A DNA stretch of 64,000 bases, from contig NC_135567.1 of NCBI RefSeq assembly GCF_964340395.1, positions 12,374,484 to 12,438,483 of the forward strand, given 5' to 3'. Every line of letters begins with the position of its first letter. Position 1 is the first letter of the stretch. Under the pieces are notes generated by a model. The model ran no database searches. It was not told the DNA's origin and saw only the letters and a list, made by a program, of their open reading frames with translations. The position numbers and the translations under genes are program-made. This DNA is from Glandiceps talaboti. Lineage: Eukaryota > Hemichordata > Enteropneusta > Spengelidae. Shown piece after piece: positions 1 to 11,347 of the stretch.

Positions 1-657
1 CCATTTGTAGAACAGCCGACGCGACATTGTTATTCCTCGCAAGTTAAAGCATATATATCAATTAACAGTCGGCGAATACACATAGCCATTATCATAATTT
101 ATAATAAATAAGACAGGTGGTTTAAGAACCATCCAGTAAACACTCTTTATCGTCACAGTAGTAACTGGGGCAATATGACCACAATATCCTTGACAAATTT
201 TGAAATTCAAAACAAATTCAAAACATTTGAAGATTATGAGGTAAAGAAGATCCCAAATGGACTGGTGTTAGTCTAAATGCAAACGCGAGGTAACAAAGCA
301 TAAACACGATATGTCAAAGCCATGGGCGAAATATTGGGTCTCTATGTTCCCCATATAGATTTTGAACATTTACTAGAAATGCTATTTTAGCAATTCGAAA
401 ATTTCAAATCTCTATAAGTAGTAAGTGAATACTACTTGAGTCTTGCTCGACTTTTGCACTTGGAGGAAATTTCTGGAAACAGTTTGAATTGAATATTCTA
501 AAGTAATGAATATATTGGAAACCTACCACTATGACAAAACTAACCATTGGCCGATAATTAATAAGTGTGTGCCACTAAAAGTCATATGCAATTGAAGTCT
601 TTGGCATATTGTTCTAATCAACTTCCGTAAAGAAGTTTATATAATAGAGATGAAGTC
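1..657. other. Single-copy flanking DNA, no gene recognised
   Basis: This AT-rich stretch has stops in all frames at short spacing, and I see no coding signal, RNA gene or mobile-element signature. It is not related to the array downstream. It may be intergenic DNA or part of an intron of a gene extending upstream. Confidence 0.5.
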
Positions 658-688
658 TGTGTGTATGTGTGTGTGTCGGTGTGTGTGT
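658..688. repeat. GT-rich microsatellite
   Basis: An imperfect (TG)n tract of about 31 bp, interrupted by an A and by a CG. It is simple-sequence DNA typical of animal genomes and has no evident function here. Confidence 0.85.
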
Positions 689-706
689 CACCGAACAAAC
701 GCTTGT

Positions 707-836
707 TTCAATTCGAACAAAATTTGATAGACATGTATCGTAGGGTAATGGCAAGAACTGATTAGGTTTTGTTCAATTCGAACAAAATTTGATAGACATG
801 TATCGTAGGGTAATGGCAAGAACTGATTAGGTTTTG
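707..836. repeat. 65-bp tandem duplication (two copies)
   Basis: Positions 707-771 and 772-836 match at every base I compared. The unit starts TTCAATTCGAAC and ends GATTAGGTTTTG. The perfect match implies a very recent duplication. It is unrelated to the 688-bp array. A minus-strand ORF spanning it is not credible as a gene. Confidence 0.9.
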
Positions 837-1524
837 GTAATAATCCGATGAATATTAATGACCAATTTGAGTAATTAATCGATCGATCGTCTGGTCGTAC
901 ATGTGCTTCGTGTCGAAAGTGCGCCACCAACATCGATCTAAGGTAAACCACGAAGCTAAGGTAAACTGCTCTACACTGAGACAGACTCTGTTTTCAAGGG
1001 TTTCGTGCCAACCTTATTTTGTGTTTCCCTTGAATCTGCACTCTGCATTGGCTGGACAAACACAAGAAAAAAGAAGATCGAGGCAGGGTATTTAAGTCAT
1101 TCAAACTCACCAGAAAACAATTTTTTTTCTTGGCCTTGAAATAGGTTTAGAATATGAGTGCGGAGTTCACAAACACGTGTAATATTTACGGTGTGTCTCT
1201 TGACTGGCGCCTGTTAGCAGACTCGGCCGCAGTGGACATGCTCATGACAGGTTCAGGATTTTTATGGAATCGACGTGTATTGATATGAAAAACACGCTCT
1301 GGTTACCTTTGAAATGATTGCCTTCGTACCTTGAATACACAGAACTTTCAAAAGATGTCTAAATCATGAGCAAGCGTGAAACTGACATGACAGGACTGTG
1401 GTTAGAAGTTTAGGAAGTATTATATTGAACTCGAACCATCTCCTTTTTACTGTGACGATAACAAACTACCATTGTTTGTTGCAAGGCTTGTACATAATCA
1501 TTTATGTAGCTCTGTGTCTCAGGA
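837..1524. other. Single-copy flanking DNA with weak signals only
   Basis: No supported gene. Visible details are ATCGATCGATCG near 878-889, an 11-bp direct repeat (CTAAGGTAAAC at 938 and 956), a TATTTAAG at 1089-1096 that could be a weak TATA element, a T run at 1121-1128, and a 44-codon plus-strand ORF at 1154-1288. That ORF has no signal peptide and no good donor. None of these is strong enough to call. Confidence 0.4.
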
Positions 1525-1532
1525 TATAAATA
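1525..1532 (+). promoter_or_regulatory. Candidate TATA box for the array gene
   Basis: TATAAATA matches the eukaryotic TATA consensus and lies 199 bp before the donor-like GT at 1724. Initiation about 25-30 bp downstream would start a transcript near 1555-1562. The sequence match is seen directly. Promoter function is inference, since such strings arise by chance in AT-rich DNA. Confidence 0.3.
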
Positions 1533-1554
1533 CACTCACATATTTATCAAGTGT

Positions 1555-1723
1555 AAGAATCTATAGTTTATACCCAAATCTGTGTGGTCAAAATATGGAA
1601 AATAGACCAAGCCTCGCTTAAACTAAGAAGAAAATTTCGTGACAATGTATCAATAATGGCGACCTATACATTGACCTCTAAATAATTACAGTACATTAAA
1701 GATTCACCATATTTTTCAAATAA
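1555..1723 (+). other. Possible non-coding first exon (exon 0)
   Basis: This is the interval between the expected start site of the 1525 TATA box and the position where array homology begins at a GTGAGA donor-like site. Its ATGs (1595, 1645, 1656) open only ORFs of 3-9 codons and none encodes a signal peptide. The frame that would join exon 1 in phase is open only from 1675 and has no ATG. If exon 0 is real it is probably 5' untranslated. A further upstream exon may exist, and a weak acceptor (TTACAG) ends at 1691. Confidence 0.25.
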
Positions 1724-1991
1724 GTGAGATTCTTATTATTCGCAATGTTACCAATGTAATTCCATAGCTTGGAAAATATAGTGGGTATTGTTTTCTCTAT
1801 AACTGAATCCTCTCCAAGCTTAACTTTTGCAAACAATAAGTGTCACTACATTTATTATGTACCCTTTAAAAGATGACACATCTTCATCATAACGATAATA
1901 GTTATTTTAGATTTAATAAATTGAATTGCTAACATGTTTGCTTTCAACAATGTTCTACTAATCCGCCATATTTTATTATCTTTCATTATAG
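1724..1991 (+). other. Intron 0: intron-length homologue before the first exon
   Basis: 268 bp, the same length as the array's common intron. It matches the other introns from the GTGAGA donor-like start to the TTATAG acceptor. Left of 1724 the homology stops abruptly. It is more diverged than internal introns (for example CCATAGCTTGG for CCATAACATGG). It also contains the ATG at 1934 that opens the unit 1 leader, so it may be retained, at least in part, as the start of the first coding exon. Confidence 0.6.
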
Positions 1992-2411
1992 CACTAGCAG
2001 CCACGACATTAACGGTAACTAATCCCAGCACCAACTCATTCACCCCAAATACTCCTGTGACAATAACATTTGACCTTGTTGTCACTGAATCCAATGGTGC
2101 CGCCGGATCATTAACAGCTATCGACCTGTACTTCACTAACAATGCTCAGTATGAAACAGCTGGTATGGTGAAGTCTGCACCATTTAGGGCTACTCAACCA
2201 GCTGCTGGAACCCCTACGGTGTTAAGTGCAAGTTCGGGAACAACTATCAGCACCTCTGAGGCAACGTTAACACCAGATGGTACAAACTGTATCCAATATA
2301 CACACCTTTGTGCTGTCATAATTGTAGCTGCTGATCCTGGAAGTACAACCGATGATGACGATGTATGTGTTGAATTAACAACCACAGGAGCTGGACAAGT
2401 ATCATGCACTG
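1934..2411 (+). CDS. Unit 1: candidate first coding exon, signal peptide + repeat 1
   Basis: The exon proper is 1992-2411. The start is extended to the ATG at 1934 (A at -3) because no other start is available. Residues 1-22 form a short n-region with Arg11, a hydrophobic stretch (ILLSFIIALA) and an ALA|A cleavage-like site, so they read as a secretion signal. Caution: the core of the leader is the pyrimidine-rich 3' end of an intron, which codes hydrophobic residues by composition alone. This is the most diverged repeat: A10T, Q37A, D38A, G43A, V59M, A64P, T79S. All four Cys are present. The donor is ACTG|GTGAGT. The alternative is that 1992-2411 is spliced to an upstream exon. Confidence 0.55.
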
Positions 2412-2678
2412 GTGAGTTTCTTATTATTCGCAATGTTACAAATGTAATTCCATAACATGGAAAATATAGTGGGTATTGTTTTCTCTATAACTGAATCCTC
2501 TCCAAGCTTAACTTTTGCAAACAATAAGTGTCACTACATTTATTATGTATCCTTGAAAAGATGACACATCTTCATCATAACGATAATAATTAGTTTAGAT
2601 TTAATAAATGGAATTGCTAACATGTTTGCTTTAAAAAATGTGCACCTAATCCGTCATATTTTATTATCTTTATTATAG

Positions 2679-3098
2679 CTCTAGCAGCCACAACATTAAC
2701 GGTTGCAAATCCCAGCACCAACTCATTCACACCAAATACTCCTGTGACAATAACATTTGACCTTGTTGTCACTGAATCCAATGGTCAAGACGGATCATTG
2801 ACTGGTATCGACCTGTACTTCACCAACAATGCTCAATATGAAACAGCTGGTATCATCAAGTCTGCAGCATTTAGGGCTACTCAACCAGCTGCTGGAACCC
2901 CTACAGTGTTAACTGCAAGTTCGGGAACAACTATCAGCACCTCCAAGGCAACGTTAACACCAGATGGTACAAACTGTATCCAATATACACACCTTTGTGC
3001 TGTCATAATTGTAGCTGCTGATCCTGGAAGTACAACCGATGATGACGATGTATGTGTTGAATTAACAACCACAGGAGCTGGACAAGTATCATGCACTG
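2679..3098 (+). CDS. Exon 2, 140-aa repeat
   Basis: 420 nt, open throughout. Differs from the reference by V59I, V60I and E90K, a charge reversal found only here. The upstream leader has lost one base (TCTTTATTATAG for TCTTTCATTATAG), so the unspliced ATG frame is broken while the exon and the AG acceptor stay intact. Confidence 0.75.
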
Positions 3099-3366
3099 GT
3101 GAGTTTCTTATTATTCGCAATGTTACAAATGTAATTCCATAACATGGAAAATATAGTGGGTATTGTTTTCTCTATAACTGAATCCTCTCCAAGCTTAACT
3201 TTTGCAAACAATAAGTGTCACTACATTTATTATGTATCCTTGAAAAGATGACACATCTTCATCATAACGATAATAATTAGTTTAGATTTAATAAATGGAA
3301 TTGCTAACATGTTTGCTTTCAACAATGTTTACCTAATCTGCCATATTTTATCATCTTTCATTATAG
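3099..3366 (+). other. Model intron (between exons 2 and 3)
   Basis: A clear example of the 268-bp intron. It has donor GTGAGT at 3099 and a pyrimidine-rich TCTTTCATTATAG acceptor ending 3366. Two branch-point-like motifs are CTAAT with its A at 3336 (about 30 nt upstream) and CTAAC with its A at 3307 (about 59 nt upstream). It also carries an in-frame TAA 14 codons past the donor, an AATAAA within TTTAATAAATGG, and an ATG at 3309. Confidence 0.75.
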
Positions 3367-3786
3367 CTCTAGCAGCCACAACATTAACGGTTGCAAATCC
3401 CAGCACCAACTCATTCACACCAAATACTCCTGTGACAATAACATTTGACCTTGTTGTCACTGAATCCAATGGTCAAGACGGATCATTGACTGGTATCGAC
3501 CTGTACTTCACCAACAATGCTCAGTATGAAACAGCTGGTGTCGTCAAGTCTGCAGCATTTAGGGCTACTCAACCAGCTGCTGGAACCCCTACGGTGTTAA
3601 CTGCAAGTTCGGGAACAACTATCAGCACCTCTGAGGCAACGTTAACACCAGATGGTACAAACTGTATCCAATATACACACCTTTGTGCTGTCATAATTGT
3701 AGCTGCTGATCCTGGAAGTACAACCGATGATGACGATGTATGTGTTGAATTAACAACCACAGGAGCTGGACAAGTATCATGCACTG
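3367..3786 (+). CDS. Exon 3, 140-aa repeat
   Basis: Encodes the reference repeat with no amino-acid change. Leader type NN/C. A convenient type copy. Confidence 0.77.
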
Positions 3787-4054
3787 GTGAGTTTCTTATT
3801 ATTCGCAATGTTACAAATGTAATTCCATAACATGGAAAATATAGTGGGTATTGTTTTCTCTATAACTGAATCCTCTCCAAGCTTAACTTTTGCAAACAAT
3901 AAGTGTCACTACATTTATTATATACCCTTTAAAAGATGACACATCTTCATCATAACGATAATAATTAGTTTAGATTTAATAAATGGAATTGCTAACATGT
4001 TTGCTTTCAACAATGTTTACCTAATCTGCCATATTTTATCATCTTTCATTATAG

Positions 4055-4474
4055 CTCTAGCAGCCACAACATTAACGGTTGCAAATCCCAGCACCAACTC
4101 ATTCACACCAAATACTCCTGTGACAATAACATTTGACCTTGTTGTCACTGAATCCAATGGTCAAGACGGATCATTGACTGGTATCGACCTGTACTTCACC
4201 AACAATGCTCAGTATGAAACAGCTGGTGTCGTCAAGTCTGCAGCATTTAGGGCTACTCAACCAGCTGCTGGAACCCCTACGGTGTTAACTGCAAGTTCGG
4301 GAACAACTATCAGCACCTCTGAGGCAACGTTAACACCAGATGGTACAAACTGTATCCAATATACACACCTTTGTGCTGTCATAATTGTAGCTGCTGATCC
4401 TGGAAGTACAACCGATGATGACGATGTATGTGTTGAATTAACAACCACAGGAGCTGGACAAGTATCATGCACTG
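4055..4474 (+). CDS. Exon 4, 140-aa repeat
   Basis: Same protein as exon 3. The following intron has the short TTTAAAAATGG form, which removes the AATAAA. Confidence 0.77.
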
Positions 4475-4741
4475 GTGAGTTTCTTATTATTCGCAATGTT
4501 ACAAATGTAATTCCATAACATGGAAAATATAGTGGGTATTGTTTTCTCTATAACTGAATCCTCTCCAAGCTTAACTTTTGCAAACAATAAGTGTCACTAC
4601 ATTTATTATATACCCTTTAAAAGATGACACATCTTCATCATAACGATAATAATTAGTTTAGATTTAAAAATGGAATTGCTAATATGTTTGCTTTCAAAAA
4701 TGTTTACCTAATCTACCATATTTTATCATCTTTCATTATAG

Positions 4742-5161
4742 CTCTAGCAGCCACAACATTAACGGTTGCAAATCCCAGCACCAACTCATTCACACCAAAT
4801 ACTCCTGTGACAATAACATTTGACCTTGTTGTCACTGAATCCAATGGTCAAGACGGATCATTGACTGGTATCGACCTGTACTTCACCAACAATGCTCAGT
4901 ATGAAACAGCTGGTGTCGTCAAGTCTGCAGCATTTAGGGCTACTCAACCAGCTGCTGGAACCCCTACAGTGTTAACTGCAAGTTCGGGAACAACTATCAG
5001 CACCTCCGAGGCAACGTTAACACCAGATGGTACAAACTGTATCCATTATACACACCTTTGTGCTGTCATAATTGTAGCTGCTGATCCTGGAAGTACAACC
5101 GATGATGACGATGTATGTGTTGAATTAACAACCACAGGAGCTGGACAAGTATCATGCACTG
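4742..5161 (+). CDS. Exon 5, 140-aa repeat
   Basis: Single change Q102H, between Cys100 and Cys107. The leader is the KN/Y type (AAA for AAC, TAC for TGC). Confidence 0.76.
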
Positions 5162-5428
5162 GTGAGTTTCTTATTATTCGCAATGTTACAAATGTAATTC
5201 CATAACATGGAAAATATAGTGGGTATTGTTTTCTCTATAACTGAATCCTCTCCAAGCTTAACTTTTGCAAACAATAAGTGTCACTACATTTATTATATAC
5301 CCTTTAAAAGATGACACATCTTCATTATAACGATAACAATTAGTTTAGATTTAAAAATGGAATTGCTAACATGTTTGCTTTCAAAAATATTTACCTAATC
5401 TACCATATTTTATCATCTTTCATTATAG

Positions 5429-5848
5429 CTCTAGCAGCCACAACATTAACGGTTGCAAATCCCAGCACCAACTCATTCACACCAAATACTCCTGTGACAA
5501 TAACATTTGACCTTGTTGTCACTGAATCCAATGGTCAAGACGGATCATTGACTGGTATCGACCTGTACTTCACCAACAATGCTCAGTATGAAACAGCTGG
5601 TGTCGTCAAGTCTGCAGCATTTAGGGCTACTCAACCAGCTGCTGGAACCCCTACGGTGTTAACTGCAAGTTCGGGAACAACTATCAGCACCTCTGAGGCA
5701 ACGTTAACACCAGATGGTACAAACTGTATCCAATATACACACCTTTGTGCTGTCATAATTGTAGCTGCTGATCCTGGAAGTACAACCGATGATGACGATG
5801 TATGTGTTGAATTAACAACCACAGGAGCTGGACAAGTATCATGCACTG
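5429..5848 (+). CDS. Exon 6, 140-aa repeat
   Basis: Reference protein. The leader is KNI/Y, shared with units 8, 9, 12 and 16, which marks a local lineage. Confidence 0.77.
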
Positions 5849-6115
5849 GTGAGTTTCTTATTATTCGCAATGTTACAAATGTAATTCCATAACATGGAAA
5901 ATATAGTGGGTATTGTTTTCTCTATAACTGAATCCTCTCCAAGCTTAACTTTTGCAAACAATAAGTGTCACTACATTTATTATATACCCTTTAAAAGATG
6001 ACACATCTTCATCATAACGAAATAATTAGTTTAGATTTAATAAATGGAATTGCTAACATGTTTGCTTTCAACAATGTTTACCTAATCTGCCATATTTTAT
6101 CATCTTTCATTATAG

Positions 6116-6535
6116 CTCTAGCAGCCACAACATTAACGGTTGCAAATCCCAGCACCAACTCATTCACACCAAATACTCCTGTGACAATAACATTTGACCT
6201 TGTTGTCACTGAATCCAATGGTCAAGACGGATCATTGACTGGTATCGACCTGTACTTCACCAACAATGCTCAGTATGAAACAGCTGGTGTCGTCAAGTCT
6301 GCAGCATTTAGGGCTACTCAACCAGCTGCTGGAACCCCTACGGTGTTAACTGCAAGTTCGGGAACAACTATCAGCACCTCTGAGGCAACGTTAACACCAG
6401 ATGGTACAAACTGTATCCAATATACACACCTTTGTGCTGTCATAATTGTAGCTGCTGATCCTGGAAGTACAACCGATGATGACGATGTATGTGTTGAATT
6501 AACAACCACAGGAGCTGGACAAGTATCATGCACTG
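6116..6535 (+). CDS. Exon 7, 140-aa repeat
   Basis: Reference protein. The intron before it lost a T in CGATAATAATT (now CGAAATAATT). By chance this opens an extra 20 codons upstream of the usual ATG (from 5998), which are not considered coding. Confidence 0.76.
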
Positions 6536-6802
6536 GTGAGTTTCTTATTATTCGCAATGTTACAAATGTAATTCCATAACATGGAAAATATAGTGGGTAT
6601 TGTTTTCTCTATAACTGAATCCTCTCCAAGCTTAACTTTTGCAAACAATAAGTGTCACTACATTTATTATATACCCTTTAAAAGATGACACATCTTCATT
6701 ATAACGATAACAATTAGTTTAGATTTAAAAATGGAATTGCTAACATGTTTGCTTTCAAAAATATTTACCTAATCTACCATATTTTATCATCTTTCATTAT
6801 AG

Positions 6803-7222
6803 CTCTAGCAGCCACAACATTAACGGTTGCAAATCCCAGCACCAACTCATTCACACCAAATACTCCTGTGACAATAACATTTGACCTTGTTGTCACTGAA
6901 TCCAATGGTCAAGACGGATCATTGACTGGTATCGACCTGTACTTCACCAACAATGCTCAGTATGAAACAGCTGGTGTCGTCAAGTCTGCAGCATTTAGGG
7001 CTACTCAACCAGCTGCTGGAACCCCTACAGTGTTAACTGCAAGTTCGGGAACAACTATCAGCACCTCCGAGGCAACGTTAACACCAGATGGTACAAACTG
7101 TATCCAATATACACACCTTTGTGCTGTCATAATTGTAGCTGCTGATCCTGGAAGTACAACCGATGATGACGATGTATGTGTTGAATTAACAACCACAGGA
7201 GCTGGACAAGTATCATGCACTG
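6803..7222 (+). CDS. Exon 8, 140-aa repeat
   Basis: Reference protein with synonymous differences from exon 6 (ACA at codon 76, CCGAG for CTGAG). Leader KNI/Y. Confidence 0.77.
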
Positions 7223-7489
7223 GTGAGTTTCTTATTATTCGCAATGTTACAAATGTAATTCCATAACATGGAAAATATAGTGGGTATTGTTTTCTCTATA
7301 ACTGAATCCTCTCCAAGCTTAACTTTTGCAAACAATAAGTGTCGCTACATTTATTATATACCCTTTAAAAGATGACACATCTTCATCATAACGATAACAA
7401 TTAGTTTAGATTTAAAAATGGAATTGCTAACATGTTTGCTTTCAAAAATATTTACCTAATCTACCATATTTTATCATCTTTCATTATAG

Positions 7490-7909
7490 CTCTAGCAGCC
7501 ACAACATTAACGGTTGCAAATCCCAGCACCAACTCATTCACACCAAATACTCCTGTGACAATAACATTTGACCTTGTTGTCACTGAATCCAATGGTCAAG
7601 ACGGATCATTGACTGCTATCGACCTGTACTTCACCAACAATGCTCAATATGAAACAGCTGGTATCATCAAGTCTGCAGCATTTAGGACTACTCAACCAGC
7701 TGCTGGAACCGCTACGGTGTTAACTGCAAGTTCGGGAACAACTATCAGCACCTCCGAGGCAACGTTAATACCAGATGGTACAAACTGTATCCAATATACA
7801 CACCTTTGTGCTGTCATAATTGTAGCTGCTGATCCTGGAAGTACAACCGATGATGACGATGTATGTGTTGAATTAACAACCACAGGAGCTGGACAAGTAT
7901 CATGCACTG
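7490..7909 (+). CDS. Exon 9, 140-aa repeat
   Basis: One of the more changed internal repeats: G43A, V59I, V60I, A67T, P75A and T94I. The last three are private to it. Leader KNI/Y. Confidence 0.76.
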
Positions 7910-8177
7910 GTGAGTTTCTTATTATTCGCAATGTTACAAATGTAATTCCATAACATGGAAAATATAGTGGGTATTGTTTTCTCTATAACTGAATCCTCTC
8001 CAAGCTTAACTTTTGCAAACAATAAGTGTCACTACATTTATTATGTATCCTTGAAAAGATGACACATCTTCATCATAACGATAATAATTAGTTTAGATTT
8101 AATATATGGAATTGCTAACATGTTTGCTTTCAACAATGTTTACCTAATCTGCCATATTTTATCATCTTTCATTATAG

Positions 8178-8597
8178 CTCTAGCAGCCACAACATTAACG
8201 GTTGCAAATCCCAGCACCAACTCATTCACACCAAATACTCCTGTGACAATAACATTTGACCTTGTTGTCACTGAATCCAATGGTCAAGACGGATCATTGA
8301 CTGGTATCGACCTGTACTTCACCAACAATGCTCAGTATGAAACAGCTGGTGTCGTCAAGTCTGCAGCATTTAGGGCTACTCAACCAGCTGCTGGAACCCC
8401 TACGGTGTTAACTGCAAGTTCGGGAACAACTATCAGCACCTCTGAGGCAACGTTAACACCAGATGGTACAAACTGTATCCAATATACACACCTTTGTGCT
8501 GTCATAATTGTAGCTGCTGATCCTGGAAGTACAACCGATGATGACGATGTATGTGTTGAATTAACAACCACAGGAGCTGGACAAGTATCATGCACTG
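8178..8597 (+). CDS. Exon 10, 140-aa repeat
   Basis: Reference protein. The intron before it reads TTTAATATATGG, losing the AATAAA by substitution. Confidence 0.77.
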
Positions 8598-8864
8598 GTG
8601 AGTTTCTTATTATTCGCAATGTTACAAATGTAATTCCATAACATGGAAAATATAGTGGGTATTGTTTTCTCTATAACTGAATCCTCTCCAAGCTTAACTT
8701 TTGCAAACAATAAGTGTCACTACATTTATTATATACCCTTTAAAAGATGACACATCTTCATCATAACGATAATAATTAGTTTAGATTTAAAAATGGAATT
8801 GCTAACATGTTTGCTTTCAAAAATGTTTACCTAATCTACCATATTTTATCATCTTTCATTATAG

Positions 8865-9284
8865 CTCTAGCAGCCACAACATTAACGGTTGCAAATCCCA
8901 GCACCAACTCATTCACACCAAATACTCCTGTGACAATAACATTTGACCTTGTTGTCACTGAATCCAATGGTCAAGACGGATCATTGACTGGTATCGACCT
9001 GTACTTCACCAACAATGCTCAGTATGAAACAGCTAGTGTCGTCAAGTCTGCAGCATTTAGGGCTACTCAACCAGCTGCTGGAACCCCTACAGTGTTAACT
9101 GCAAGTTCGGGAACAACTATCAGCACCTCCGAGGCAACGTTAACACCAGATGGTACAAACTGTATCCAATATACACACCTTTGTGCTGTCATAATTGTAG
9201 CTGCTGATCCTGGAAGTACAACCGATGATGACGACGTATGTGTTGAATTAACAACCACAGGAGCTGGACATTTATCATGCACTG
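8865..9284 (+). CDS. Exon 11, 140-aa repeat
   Basis: G58S, Q136H and V137L, the last two adjacent (CATTTA for CAAGTA), just before Cys139. Donor unchanged. Confidence 0.76.
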
Positions 9285-9551
9285 GTGAGTTTCTTATTAT
9301 TCGCAATGTTACAAATGTAATTCCATAACATGGAAAATATAGTGGGTATTGTTTTCTCTATAACTGAATCCTCTCCAAGCTTAACTTTTGCAAACAATAA
9401 GTGTCACTACATTTATTATATACCCTTTAAAAGATGACACATCTTCATCATAACGATAATAATTAGTTTAGATTTAAAAATGGAATTGCTAACATGTTTG
9501 CTTTCAAAAATATTTACCTAATCTACCATATTTTATCATCTTTCATTATAG

Positions 9552-9971
9552 CTCTAGCAGCCACAACATTAACGGTTGCAAATCCCAGCACCAACTCATT
9601 CACACCAAATACTCCTGTGACAATAACATTTGACCTTGTTGTCACTGAATCCAATGGTCAAGACGGATCATTGACTGCTATCGACCTGTACTTCACCAAC
9701 AATGCTCAATATGAAACAGCTGGTATCATCAAGTCTGCAGCATTTAGGGCTACTCAACCAGCTGCTGGAACCCCTACGGTGTTAACTGCAAGTTCGGGAA
9801 CAACTATCAGCACCTCCGAGGCAACGTTAACACCAGATGGTACAAACTGTATCCAATATACACACCTTTGTGCTGTCATAATTGTAGCTGCTGATCCTGG
9901 AAGTACAACCGATGATGACGATGTATGTGTTGAATTAACAACCACAGGAGCTGGACAAGTATCATGCACTG
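9552..9971 (+). CDS. Exon 12, 140-aa repeat
   Basis: G43A, V59I, V60I: the A/II allele class also found in units 20, 24, 26-28, 32, 35 and 64. Leader KNI/Y. Confidence 0.77.
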
Positions 9972-10239
9972 GTGAGTTTCTTATTATTCGCAATGTTACA
10001 AATGTAATTCCATAACATGGAAAATATAGTGGGTATTGTTTTCTCTATAACTGAATCCTCTCCAAGCTTAACTTTTGCAAACAATAAGTGTCACTACATT
10101 TATTATGTATCCTTGAAAAGATGACACATCTTCATCATAACGATAATAATTAGTTTAGATTTAATAAATGGAATTGCTAACATGTTTGCTTTCAACAATG
10201 TTTACCTAATCTGCCATATTTTATCATCTTTCATTATAG

Positions 10240-10659
10240 CTCTAGCAGCCACAACATTAACGGTTGCAAATCCCAGCACCAACTCATTCACACCAAATAC
10301 TCCTGTGACAATAACATTTGACCTTGTTGTCACTGAATCCAATGGTCAAGACGGATCATTGACTGGTATCGACCTGTACTTCACCAACAATGCTCAGTAT
10401 GAAACAGCTGGTGTCGTCAAGTCTGCAGCATTTAGGGCTACTCAACCAGCTGCTGGAACCCCTACAGTGTTAACTGCAAGTTCGGGAACAACTATCAGCA
10501 CCTCCGAGGCAACGTTAACACCAGATGGTACAAACTGTATCCAATATACACACCTTTGTGCTGTCATAATTGTAGCTGCTGATCCTGGAAGTACAACCGA
10601 TGATGACGATGTATGTGTTGAATTAACAACCACAGGAGCTGGACAAGTATCATGCACTG
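10240..10659 (+). CDS. Exon 13, 140-aa repeat
   Basis: Reference protein. The downstream intron has private changes CATGGTAAATA and CACTGCATTT. Confidence 0.77.
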
Positions 10660-10927
10660 GTGAGTTTCTTATTATTCGCAATGTTACAAATGTAATTCCA
10701 TAACATGGTAAATATAGTGGGTATTGTTTTCTCTATAACTGAATCCTCTCCAAGCTTAACTTTTGCAAACAATAAGTGTCACTGCATTTATTATGTATCC
10801 TTGAAAAGATGACACATCTTCATCATAACGATAATAATTAGTTTAGATTTAATAAATGGAATTGCTAACATGTTTGCTTTCAACAATGTTTACCTAATCT
10901 GCCATATTTTATCATCTTTCATTATAG

Positions 10928-11347
10928 CTCTAGCAGCCACAACATTAACGGTTGCAAATCCCAGCACCAACTCATTCACACCAAATACTCCTGTGACAAT
11001 AACATTTGACCTTGTTGTCACTGAATCCAATGGTCAAGACGGATCATTGACTGGTATCGACCTGTACTTCACCAACAATGCTCAGTATGAAACAGCTGGT
11101 GTCGTCAAGTCTGCAGCATTTAGGGCTACTCAACCAGCTGCTGGAACCCCTACAGTGTTAACTGCAAGTTCGGGAACAACTATCAGCACCTCCGAGGCAA
11201 CGTTAACACCAGATGGTACAAACTGTATCCAATATACACACCTTTGTGCTGTCATAATTGTAGCTGCTGATCCTGGAAGTACAACCGATGATGACGATGT
11301 ATGTGTTGAATTAACAACCACAGGAGCTGGACAAGTATCATGCACTG
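10928..11347 (+). CDS. Exon 14, 140-aa repeat
   Basis: Reference protein. Followed by a shortened 263-bp intron that shares its deletions with the intron after exon 16. Confidence 0.77.

Noticed and set aside
688-951. 87-codon minus-strand ORF across the 65-bp duplication
   Set aside because: It includes the GT-flank and both duplicate copies, shows no domain or signal, and is best explained by chance.
901-1095. 64-codon plus-strand ORF
   Set aside because: Lys/Arg/Ser-rich chance composition, no motif, and not in phase with any array exon.
1154-1288. 44-codon plus-strand ORF after a weak TATA-like element (1089)
   Set aside because: The ATG context is acceptable, but it lacks a signal peptide, a convincing donor, or any link in phase to exon 1.
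1855-2142. 95-codon minus-strand ORF over intron 0 and exon 1
   Set aside because: It overlaps the plus-strand unit and has no equivalent of the same length in other units, so it is a shadow.
2600-2606. AATAAA in TTTAATAAATGG as a poly(A) signal in each unit
   Set aside because: It is absent in about half of the units (TTTAAAAATGG or other variants) and lies about 20 nt before the next unit's ATG. It is not dependable as a terminator, though it matters for the gene-cluster alternative.
5998-6057. N-terminal extensions of the unspliced ORF in unit 7 (also 27340-27357 and 52761-52799)
   Set aside because: Created by single-base changes in introns of three units only. They extend intronic sequence and are not conserved.
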